Origin: Alcanivorax quisquiliarum | Lineage (GTDB): Bacteria; Pseudomonadota; Gammaproteobacteria; Pseudomonadales; Alcanivoracaceae | NCBI RefSeq assembly: GCF_023051175.1 | Contig: NZ_JALKII010000007.1 | Span: forward strand, 62,001-126,000 | Direction: 5' to 3' | Length of the DNA: 64,000 bases | Part shown: positions 1 to 6,889 of the stretch, piece after piece | Layout: each line of letters starts with the position of its first letter | Position numbering within the stretch: the stretch's first letter is position 1 | Made by a program: the position numbers and the translations under genes | The notes under the pieces: generated by a model | The model's input: only the letters and a program-made list of their open reading frames with translations | Databases searched by the model: none | Told to the model about the DNA's origin: nothing

Positions 1-372
1 GCAGAAAAGCCGCTGGCCCCCGGCCGCATCAGCACCACCGTGTGCGCGGCCATGAATGTGCTGCGGCAGGATCTTGGCCAGGCACCGTCGCTGACGGAGC
101 TTGCGCACCAGGTGGGCACCAACGAGCGGCGGCTCAATGAGCTGTTCCGCAAGGAAACCGGGGCCACGGTATTTGCCTGGCTGCGCGAGCAACGTTTTCT
201 GCTGGCCTGCGAACTGCTCGCCGAGACAGCGCTTGAGATCCAGCAGATCAGCGATCAGGTGGGTTACGGCAATGCCGCCAACTTCACCACCATGTTCAAG
301 GAGCGCTTCGGTGTCACGCCGGGCGCTTACCGACGCTCGCGTCAGGTATACCATGATGGCGATGCCGATTGA
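1..372 (+). CDS. AraC-family transcriptional regulator, C-terminal part (5' end outside window)
   Basis: The frame is open from base 1, so the gene begins upstream of the window. The visible 123 residues hold the AraC/XylS DNA-binding domain with its two helix-turn-helix motifs: the first around SLTELAHQVGTNERRLNELF, the second ending in the family signature around GYGNAANFTTMFKERFG and TPGAYR. The N-terminal effector or dimerisation domain is not visible, so the inducer cannot be named. It lies 85 bp upstream of a truncated sensor kinase on the same strand. The family call is secure; the regulon is unknown. Confidence 0.9.
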   Translation, partial: AEKPLAPGRISTTVCAAMNVLRQDLGQAPSLTELAHQVGTNERRLNELFRKETGATVFAWLREQRFLLACELLAETALEIQQISDQVGYGNAANFTTMFKERFGVTPGAYRRSRQVYHDGDAD

Positions 373-437
373 GACGGCCATCAGCTGACTGTTTCCGGGA
401 AATACCATTCTTGATTTCTGAAATCCGGGTAAATTGC

Positions 438-453
438 TGTGATGTGAGTCACA
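438..453. promoter_or_regulatory. CRP/Vfr-type binding site (perfect core consensus)
   Basis: TGTGA, six bases, then TCACA is an exact match to the CRP core TGTGAN6TCACA. It lies between the AraC-family gene and the truncated kinase, ending 4 bp before the earliest possible kinase start codon (TTG at 458). That position is too close to the start for a classical activator site if 458 is the true start. It may be left over from the promoter of the deleted upstream part, or serve a start further inside. Confidence 0.55.
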
Positions 454-457
454 AAGT

Positions 458-1396
458 TTGCCTTACCTGGGGCTGGTGCCGCTGAGCCGTGCAACGCTGT
501 TGCCGCAGGGGTTGGTGGTCAGCCATGTGGTGCTGATGTTGTCCGGGATGGCGGTGCGCATCAGCTCGGCGCGCCGCCTGGAGCGTAATGCCGAGCGTGA
601 GCGATTGCGGGTGGCGGCAGAAATGCACACGTTGCTGGAGCATCAGGTGGCCGAGCGCACCACCGCCTTGCGCACTGAGTTGCAGGCGCGCCGTCAGGCC
701 GAGCGCAAGCTCAATGACATGCTCAGCGAACAGCGTTCATTTCTCGCCATGGTGTCCCATGAATTCCGCACGCCGCTGGCGGTGATGGGTATGGTAGCGC
801 ACAACATCGGTGCCCGGCATGAGGATAACGCTGCCACCTGCGCAGATGTGGCCCGAGCAACCCGCGCCAACCAGCGCTTGCTGGGCCTGGTGGATGCGTG
901 CCTGAACAGCGAATGGCTCGATAGCGCCGAGATGCGCTTGCGCCTGCAATGGCAGGATGTCTCGCGGCTGTTGCGTGAGTCCTGTGAGCAGCGGCGCCAT
1001 GCCAGCGGCCGGGAAATCACGCTGACGGCGCCCGTGCAACCCGTCATGTCGAAAGTGGATGCCGCGTTGATACAGGTGGTGTTCGACAACCTGATCGGCA
1101 ATGCGCTCAAGTATGCCCGGCCGGATTCGCCGGTATTGCTAAGTGTGCGGCGCCAGCCTGATGGGGCGGTGGAAATCGCCGTGGCGGATCAGGGCCCGGG
1201 GGTGCCGCCGGACGAGCAGGCGCAGGTGTTCGAGCGTTACTACCGCTCGCCCGGCGTACTCAGTCATAGCGGTATCGGCATCGGGCTGCATATCGTCAAG
1301 CGCATCGTCACGCTCCACGATGGTACTGTGTGGCTGGATGCCCGCTATCGTGAAGGCGCCCGTTTCGTGGTGCGTCTTCCGCCTTCGGCCTCGTGA
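458..1396 (+). CDS. Sensor histidine kinase lacking its sensor domain (7TMR-DISM-type remnant)
   Basis: The catalytic core is intact. It has an H-box with SHEFRTP (phospho-acceptor His about residue 101), an N-box around [12 protein letters not shown], a G1 box DQGPGVPP and a G2 box [10 protein letters not shown]. The first 35 residues (LGLVPLS followed by a hydrophobic stretch) resemble the last helix of the 7TMR-DISM membrane domain, followed by a coiled coil. The extracellular sensor and six of seven helices are missing. The frame is closed by a TGA at 440-442, and the only early start is a TTG without a Shine-Dalgarno sequence, so expression is doubtful. An internal ATG at 548 is an alternative start. 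The protein is either a decaying gene or a cytosolic kinase controlled by a partner. Confidence 0.7.
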   Translation: MPYLGLVPLSRATLLPQGLVVSHVVLMLSGMAVRISSARRLERNAERERLRVAAEMHTLLEHQVAERTTALRTELQARRQAERKLNDMLSEQRSFLAMVSHEFRTPLAVMGMVAHNIGARHEDNAATCADVARATRANQRLLGLVDACLNSEWLDSAEMRLRLQWQDVSRLLRESCEQRRHASGREITLTAPVQPVMSKVDAALIQVVFDNLIGNALKYARPDSPVLLSVRRQPDGAVEIAVADQGPGVPPDEQAQVFERYYRSPGVLSHSGIGIGLHIVKRIVTLHDGTVWLDARYREGARFVVRLPPSAS

Positions 1397-1436
1397 TCCG
1401 GGCCGTTTCGCTACTGGTAACAGAGCGGTGACGGTG

Positions 1437-1463
1437 TTGTCACTTGTGCAGGCGGTCTATACT
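1437..1463 (+). promoter_or_regulatory. Possible sigma70 promoter for prfC
   Basis: TTGTCA and TATACT are each one mismatch from consensus and separated by 15 bp, shorter than ideal. The prfC start lies 28 bp after the -10 box. The call is by eye only. Confidence 0.4.
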
Positions 1464-1490
1464 GCGCCTCGCACTATCTTGAGGCCCTGT

Positions 1491-3068
1491 ATGAATCCGC
1501 TCGACGAAATCCGTAAACGGCGCACTTTCGCCATCATCTCCCACCCGGATGCCGGGAAGACCACCATTACCGAAAAGCTGCTGCTGTACGGTAACCAGAT
1601 TCAGATGGCAGGCACCGTGAAAGGTAAGAAATCCGGCCGCCATGCCACCTCCGACTGGATGGAGATGGAGAAGGAGCGCGGTATCTCGGTGACCACTTCG
1701 GTGATGCAGTTTCCCTACCGGGAGGCGATGGTGAATCTGCTCGATACACCAGGCCACGCCGATTTCTCGGAAGATACCTACCGCACCCTGACCGCTGTGG
1801 ACGCGGCGCTGATGGTGATTGACGCCGCCAAGGGCGTGGAGGAGCGCACCATCAAGCTGATGGAAGTGTGCCGGCTGCGGGATACGCCGATTCTTACCTT
1901 TATCAACAAGCTGGATCGCGACGTGCGTGAGCCTATCGAAGTGCTCGACGAGATCGAAGACGTGCTCAAGATCGAATGCGCACCAGTGACCTGGCCGATC
2001 GGCATGGGCAAGAGCTTCAAGGGTGTCTACAACCTGCTGCGTGATACCACGGTGCTGTATCAAAGCGGGCAGGGGCACGCCATTCAAGCGGTGCGCGAGA
2101 TAAAGGGGCTGGATAATCCCGAGCTGGATGCCGCTGTGGGCAGCTACGCCGACGAGCTGCGGGAAATGCTGGAGCTGGTGCGCGGTGCCAGCCACGAGTT
2201 TGATCTGGAGCGGTTTCTCGCCGGCAAGCTGACACCGGTATTTTTCGGCACGGCACTGGGCAACTTCGGTGTCGATCATATGCTTGATGGCTTGGTGGAG
2301 TGGGCACCGCCGCCGCAGCCGCGTGCAGCCATCGAGCGCATTGTGGATGCCTCTGAGCCGAAATTTACCGGCTTTGTTTTCAAGATTCAGGCCAATATGG
2401 ATCCGAAGCACCGCGATCGTGTTGCATTCATGCGCATTTGCTCGGGCCGTTATGAAAAAGGCATCAAACTCAAGCAGTGCCGCACGGGCAAGGATATGCG
2501 TATCGCCGATGCGCTGACATTTCTCGCCGGGGAACGTGAAAATGTCGAGGAGGCATTTGCCGGCGATATCATCGGCCTGCATAACCACGGCACTATCCAG
2601 ATTGGTGACACCTTCACCGAAGGTGAAGCGCTGCAATTTACCGGAATTCCCCACTTTGCCCCGGAACTGTTTCGTCGTGTGGTGCTACGTGATCCGCTGA
2701 AAAGCAAGCAATTGCACAAAGGGCTGACGCAGCTGGCGGAAGAAGGCGCCACGCAAGTATTTTTCCCGCTGCGCAATAACGATGTGATCCTGGGCGCGGT
2801 GGGCACCTTGCAATTTGATGTGGTCGCCCACCGGCTCAAGCACGAATATGGTGTGGAGTGCGCCTATGACGTGGTGAACGTGGCCACGGCACGCTGGGTA
2901 GAAGCGGCAAACGAGCGCGAGCTGGAGGCGTTCCGCGCCAAAGCCTACGACAACCTGTCGATTGACGGCGCCGGGCACCTGACATATCTGGCACCCACCC
3001 GCGTGAACCTGTCGCTGGCAGAAGAGCGGCACCCGGAAATCCGATTCAACGAAACACGGGAAATCTGA
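1491..3068 (+). CDS. prfC: Peptide chain release factor 3 (RF3)
   Basis: RF3 is a cytosolic GTPase that removes RF1/RF2 from the ribosome after peptide release. The 525-residue length fits the family (about 527). G motifs are SHPDAGKTT (17-25), DTPGH (85-89) and NKLD (139-142), followed by the EF-Tu-like domain 2 and the RF3 C-terminal domain. The ATG at 1491 gives the standard [19 protein letters not shown] start; the open frame upstream belongs to the kinase gene in another frame and has no family similarity. It appears monocistronic. Confidence 0.97.
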   Translation: MNPLDEIRKRRTFAIISHPDAGKTTITEKLLLYGNQIQMAGTVKGKKSGRHATSDWMEMEKERGISVTTSVMQFPYREAMVNLLDTPGHADFSEDTYRTLTAVDAALMVIDAAKGVEERTIKLMEVCRLRDTPILTFINKLDRDVREPIEVLDEIEDVLKIECAPVTWPIGMGKSFKGVYNLLRDTTVLYQSGQGHAIQAVREIKGLDNPELDAAVGSYADELREMLELVRGASHEFDLERFLAGKLTPVFFGTALGNFGVDHMLDGLVEWAPPPQPRAAIERIVDASEPKFTGFVFKIQANMDPKHRDRVAFMRICSGRYEKGIKLKQCRTGKDMRIADALTFLAGERENVEEAFAGDIIGLHNHGTIQIGDTFTEGEALQFTGIPHFAPELFRRVVLRDPLKSKQLHKGLTQLAEEGATQVFFPLRNNDVILGAVGTLQFDVVAHRLKHEYGVECAYDVVNVATARWVEAANERELEAFRAKAYDNLSIDGAGHLTYLAPTRVNLSLAEERHPEIRFNETREI

Positions 3069-3473
3069 GACGGTCGCGGTGCTTGCCAAGATCGCGCCGG
3101 GCGTCGCAACCCGACAGCGGGCACGGTGGGAAAGCCGTTTCGTATGGCGTGGCGCTGATGTGAGGCCGTGGCAAGCGATGGCGGTGGAGCGCTCTGGTGT
3201 GTTGTGCTGATCGTGGGCCGAGGGTCGCAGGCATTGTGCTGCGGCCCTCTTCCTCAGCGGTGTTTTCGCCGCGACGGCTTCCCGCCCGCTGCACCTGCGT
3301 GCCTGCTACCGTTTGCTCGGCGGCGGCCGTGGCAGTCTGGTGCGGCGCCTCAGGCCCGATGCCGTTCTGGGCCGGGGCGGCAGCATGTGTGGCTGGGAAA
3401 ATATGATTGTCAGCGTTAGGGCGAGTGTCCGATATAGTGTCAGATAACCGAAAATTTCCCGAAGGAGAATGCT
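3069..3473. other. Intergenic region, no gene recognised
   Basis: These 405 bases between prfC and yjdM contain only short GC-driven open frames with no family features. A TTGTCA near 3409 and a TATAGT near 3435 could be promoter elements for yjdM, but the 20 bp spacing is poor. Confidence 0.6.
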
Positions 3474-3812
3474 GTGAGTGAATTGCCACCCTGCCCGACG
3501 TGCGGCGAAGGCTACACCTATGAGGATCAGGGTTTTCTGGTGTGCCCATCCTGCGGTGAAGAGTGGGCGGCCGATGCGGCGGGCGCACCTGCCGCAGAGG
3601 ACGTTATCACCGATGCAAACGGCAATCCGCTGGCGGATGGCGATACCGTTACGGTCATCAAGGATCTGAAAGTGAAAGGCTCTTCCACCGTGGTAAAGGT
3701 AGGCACCAAGGTGAAAAATATTCGCCTGGTGGGCGGTGATCATGATATCGACTGCAAGATCGACGGCATCGGCGCGATGAAACTGAAATCGGAATTCGTG
3801 CGAAAAGTGTGA
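3474..3812 (+). CDS. yjdM: Zinc-ribbon protein YjdM (PhnA family)
   Basis: The 112-residue protein has an N-terminal zinc ribbon (CPTCGEG then CPSCGEEW) followed by the small beta-barrel typical of YjdM, formerly annotated as alkylphosphonate-uptake protein PhnA. The start is GTG at 3474, preceded by AAGGAG eight bases upstream. No phosphonate genes lie nearby, which fits current doubts about a phosphonate role; the function is unknown. Family assignment is secure. Confidence 0.92.
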   Translation: MSELPPCPTCGEGYTYEDQGFLVCPSCGEEWAADAAGAPAAEDVITDANGNPLADGDTVTVIKDLKVKGSSTVVKVGTKVKNIRLVGGDHDIDCKIDGIGAMKLKSEFVRKV

Positions 3813-3853
3813 TCGCTATGTGCCGGGGCGGGGGCACGCTTCACCCGCTCTGG

Positions 3854-3871
3854 TCACTGATGTCACAGTGA
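3854..3871. promoter_or_regulatory. 18-bp inverted repeat, candidate operator
   Basis: TCACTG, six bases, CAGTGA forms a perfect dyad between yjdM and the first barrel gene, about 120 bp before the barrel start. The arms differ from the CRP core. The protein that would bind is not identified. Confidence 0.35.
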
Positions 3872-3990
3872 TGCCATTTAGTCTTCTGGCTGATGCTGTA
3901 ATACTCACTGCTTGCCATCAAACGGGGCTCCGGTCGAACGATAAGCAGCGGCGGCTCTGATGGAGCAATGACAAGCATTTGGGGATATTG

Positions 3991-4530
3991 ATGAAGCGTA
4001 TCTTTTTCGGGTTGCTGATCAGCCTGTGCCTGCCTGCGGCGGCAAACGCCGATAATTATATCGGCCTCAACTATCTTGAAACCCGTTACGATGAGCGCGG
4101 CTTTGATACCTCCAAGCCCACCGCGTGGGCGCTGCGTTTCGGCAGTGCGCTATCGGAAAATGTCGCCATCGAAGCACGGCTCGGCTCTGGCGTATCGTCC
4201 GACAGGCTGGAGATTGATCCGACCACCCATGCGAGCCTGGAGATCAAGCAGCTCTTTGGTGTTTATGCACGCCTGCTAGCGCCGTTGGGTGAGCGCGTCA
4301 CGGTATACGGCCTGGCCGGCATCACGCGCGTCAAGCTGGAAGCCAGTGCGAGGATGCACGGCTTCGGAGTGAAAGTTTCCGAGTCCGAGACGGATCTTTC
4401 CATCGGTGCGGGCGTGGATCTGATGTTGACCACCAACGGATTTATCAACCTGGAGTATGCGCTGCTGCAAAGTGATGATGATGCTTATGATCTGGATGCG
4501 TTATCCATCGGGGTAGGGCTGCGTTTCTAG
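3991..4530 (+). CDS. Outer-membrane beta-barrel protein, copy 1
   Basis: The 179-residue protein has a Sec signal peptide (MKRIFFGLLISLCLPAAANA) and then alternating amphipathic strands ending in GVGLRF, a C-terminal Phe suited to BAM insertion. It resembles the small OmpA/OmpW-like barrel family (PF13505 type). The ATG at 3991 is preferred over the in-frame TTG at 3979 because the signal peptide starts there. It is a tandem paralogue of the next gene: both share the motifs ETDLS and LDALSIG and the same spacing. The transported ligand or structural role is unknown. Confidence 0.82.
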   Translation: MKRIFFGLLISLCLPAAANADNYIGLNYLETRYDERGFDTSKPTAWALRFGSALSENVAIEARLGSGVSSDRLEIDPTTHASLEIKQLFGVYARLLAPLGERVTVYGLAGITRVKLEASARMHGFGVKVSESETDLSIGAGVDLMLTTNGFINLEYALLQSDDDAYDLDALSIGVGLRF

Positions 4531-4635
4531 AGTGAGCCGGCCGCTGCCCGGTCTGGGCGGGCAGCGCCGGGTGTGTTTGAATGGCAGGCAGCGAAGCTTG
4601 CCGGATAACAATTCAATCGTGAACCAAGGGAGTGT

Positions 4636-5184
4636 ATGCGCGTGAAACGTGGATTATTACTGATGGCTGTAGGGGCGGCGGCAATGCCGCTGGCGGCGAT
4701 GGCAAACCCGGATTCCTATGCGGCGCTGCAATTGTCGCAGGTGGAGTATTCCGAAAGCGGTGCGCCTGATCTGGAGCCGACTGCGCTGACGGCGCGACTG
4801 GGCGCCAACCTGAGCCCCAACTTTGGCCTGGAGCTGCGAGTGGGAACAGGGCTGTCGGATGATTCTATCACCGTAGGCCCCGAGAAACTGACGCTGGAGC
4901 TGGATAACGCTATCAGCGCTTACGCACGCGTGATGGCACCCATGGGTGAGCGGTTTACAGCCTACGCCATGGTGGGCCTGACGCGCAGCAAGATCACCGC
5001 GAAGTTTCGCGACGCCACAGGCAGTTTCAGCATGTCGGACTCCGAAACGGATCTGTCCTACGGTGTCGGCGGTGAGCTGCTGCTTAACGTGAACACCTTT
5101 GTTTCGGTGGAATATGCTCGCCTGCTGGATGGCGATGACTACGAGCTTGATGCACTGTCGATCGGTCTCGGTTTCCGTTTCTAG
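4636..5184 (+). CDS. Outer-membrane beta-barrel protein, copy 2
   Basis: The 182-residue protein has a signal peptide ending around AMAN and an eight-strand-like barrel ending in GLGFRF. AAGGGAG lies just before the ATG. It is clearly homologous to the preceding gene along its whole length (AYARVMAPMGERFTAYA here against VYARLLAPLGERVTVYG there; both end ELDALSIG or DLDALSIG). A tandem duplication followed by divergence is the simplest history. A strong terminator follows 21 bp after the stop. Confidence 0.82.
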   Translation: MRVKRGLLLMAVGAAAMPLAAMANPDSYAALQLSQVEYSESGAPDLEPTALTARLGANLSPNFGLELRVGTGLSDDSITVGPEKLTLELDNAISAYARVMAPMGERFTAYAMVGLTRSKITAKFRDATGSFSMSDSETDLSYGVGGELLLNVNTFVSVEYARLLDGDDYELDALSIGLGFRF

Positions 5185-5205
5185 GATTGATCGATAGAAG
5201 GAAAG

Positions 5206-5238
5206 CGGCGTAGGCAAAAAACACTACGCCGTTTTTTT
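5206..5238 (+). terminator. Rho-independent terminator of the barrel genes
   Basis: A perfect 8-bp stem (CGGCGTAG with CTACGCCG) closes a 10-base A-rich loop and is followed by seven T residues. Confidence 0.92.
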
Positions 5239-5384
5239 AGTGCCGGGCTGGATGCTCAGACGCGCCAGCCGGGGCGGATATTTTGCCATGCCCCCTGCGC
5301 TGATGGGCGTTATCGCTGCCGGCAAAGCCCTTCGATGATGCAAGCTCGGTGTGAAAGCATGGACGAGGTGGCGACTCGGTGGGC

Positions 5385-5426
5385 GACGCCTTCAATAAAA
5401 GGCACCTTCAATAAACGACGCCTTCA
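5385..5426. repeat. Three 16-bp degenerate direct repeats
   Basis: The word CCTTCAAT recurs at 5389, 5405 and 5421, giving a period of 16 bp; the first two units extend to CCTTCAATAAA. On the minus strand the unit reads roughly TTGAAGGCGTCGTTTA. The block lies downstream of the Rpn gene and directly abuts the Rpn relic. Confidence 0.75.
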
Positions 5427-5508
5427 ATTGCCGCAGTGCGTCAGGCGTGGCGCCGTTGGGGCTGTGCTCCAGCCGGAACAGCGCCGCGACCAGGTTACGG
5501 CCGGCGGG
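5427..5508 (-). pseudogene. Relic fragment of a second Rpn nuclease gene
   Basis: The minus strand encodes PAGRNLVAALFRLEHS followed, after a 3-residue insertion, by ATPDALRQL. This nearly repeats a segment of the adjacent intact Rpn gene (coded around 5934-6006). Only about 80 bp survive, bounded by short repeats on one side and the intact gene's 3' end on the other. It indicates an old tandem duplication or recombination event. Confidence 0.85.
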
Positions 5509-5521
5509 TTTTCACGATCAC

Positions 5522-6502
5522 TCAGTGAAAGATGTCGTCGATCGTCTCGACCTCGTAGACCAGATCAGCCCAGGCTTCCAGCTGCGGCAGAGTGGCCTCG
5601 GCCAGCCGCTGCGCCAATGGCTCCGGCACGCTGCCGAAGCGACGGAGCAATTGGCGATGCAGCACGGTTCGAACGCCTTGTGCCACACCTTGCTCCACTC
5701 CCTGCTCCAGGCCCTGCTCCAGGCCTTCTTGCAGCCCTTCTTGGCGAAATTGCGCCTTCCATTCGCGAATGCGGTCTTCCAGCATGGTGTTGGCCTCCTG
5801 TAGGTCGTTGATCTCGCGCCAGTATGTCTGCGGATCCAGGCTCGGCCCCCGGCGCCGGAGCCATTCCACGAAATGGCGTCTCAAATCTGCCAGTTCCGGT
5901 GTCTTCAACCAGTCTACCAGAAGCGCCAGCACCTGCCGCAGCGCCTCCGGCGTGGCGCTGTGTTCCAGCCGGAACAGCGCCGCGACCAGATTGCGGCCCG
6001 CTGGCAGCTCATGGGCCTGATAGCGCCCTTCGTCCAGCAGCAGAAAGCGTTGCCGGGGCTGGAATTCGTGCAGGGCCTGCGGCATGGGCTGGATCAGATC
6101 GGCCAGATCCACCGAGGCGCGCCAGCGGGGTTTGCCGTTATATAGCACGATCGGCAGCACCGGCGGAAGCAGGGGGCTGTTGCCGGGCTCACGCCGTTTG
6201 ATCAGATCCTGATACAGCAGCCCGATATAACTGAGCACGCGCACCGGCATGAAACGATCCACTGTGGATTGAAACTCCAGCAGCAGGTACACATACACCC
6301 AGCGCGGCCCCCAGCGTACCCGCCAGACCGCATCACTGTGGCGGCTGCGCAGATCGTCGCTGACATAGCTGCCGTTCATTTTTTCCAGCGAATCCAGATC
6401 CAGTTCTCTGACCCAGTCGCCGGGCACGAAACCCTTCAATAACTCACGCACCATTTCGGCGTGTGCGAACAGCAGCCGGTAGCTGGTGTCGTGATTGTCC
6501 AT
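5522..6502 (-). CDS. Rpn-family recombination-promoting nuclease / putative transposase
   Basis: The 326-residue protein belongs to the PD-(D/E)XK Rpn family (PF04754 type), DNA endonucleases linked to horizontal gene exchange in E. coli. Active-site candidates are Asp57 in SDAVWRV and the E-x-Q pair in LLLEFQS (Glu76, Gln78). YIGLLYQDLI follows, as is typical. The C-terminus carries four-residue EQG-type repeats (QEGLQEGLEQGLEQG), a known variable feature of these genes. The ATG at 6502 has AGGGAGG upstream. The relic copy just downstream shows local instability. Confidence 0.9.
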   Translation of the reverse strand: MDNHDTSYRLLFAHAEMVRELLKGFVPGDWVRELDLDSLEKMNGSYVSDDLRSRHSDAVWRVRWGPRWVYVYLLLEFQSTVDRFMPVRVLSYIGLLYQDLIKRREPGNSPLLPPVLPIVLYNGKPRWRASVDLADLIQPMPQALHEFQPRQRFLLLDEGRYQAHELPAGRNLVAALFRLEHSATPEALRQVLALLVDWLKTPELADLRRHFVEWLRRRGPSLDPQTYWREINDLQEANTMLEDRIREWKAQFRQEGLQEGLEQGLEQGVEQGVAQGVRTVLHRQLLRRFGSVPEPLAQRLAEATLPQLEAWADLVYEVETIDDIFH

Positions 6503-6889
6503 GGGCACCTCCCTGTGGCGCCGGTGTGGTATTTTTGTGCACTCTTCTGTGCACTTTCCCTTGCGCCAGTGTTTGCGCACTGGTGATCTGGCAGCGTACT
6601 GGCCCTGGTAAGGGGCTGTCTGTCTGAGAAGGCGGAAAAAGGTGTAGGCGTTGTACGACGAAAGATGTAAGACATTGGCGCCGGTGGGTGCGTCGGCCCC
6701 GGCTCTGCCGGGGTCGCGCTCAATGTATCGAGGCTGTGGTCTGTATATTGGCCAAGGCTTTATCGCAGAGTTGATCGCCGGCTTCAGAGGCAGCGTGATC
6801 GAGAGGTGTATCTCTTCGGGGGGCAGTGCCCCGGAATGACTCCGGGGCACTGCGGAAATACCTCGGCGGTAGTGCTCTGTATGAGGACG
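6503..6889. other. Intergenic region with a long hairpin
   Basis: The gap lies between the start of the Rpn gene and the end of the beta-helix/cytochrome gene. It holds GTGCACT repeats in the Rpn leader (6537-6558), a small hairpin near 6696 and the long hairpin at 6823-6853. No coding region is recognised. Confidence 0.6.
6823..6853 (-). terminator. 13-bp perfect hairpin, possible terminator of the beta-helix/cytochrome gene
   Basis: GCAGTGCCCCGGA pairs with TCCGGGGCACTGC around a 5-base loop, 37 bp beyond the stop codon of the minus-strand gene. No T-run follows on the minus strand, so termination or mRNA 3'-end protection are both possible. Confidence 0.5.

Noticed and set aside
3046-3588. 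A 180-codon minus-strand open frame between prfC and yjdM
   Set aside because: No family motif, no good ribosome site, and it overlaps the secure yjdM gene on the opposite strand.
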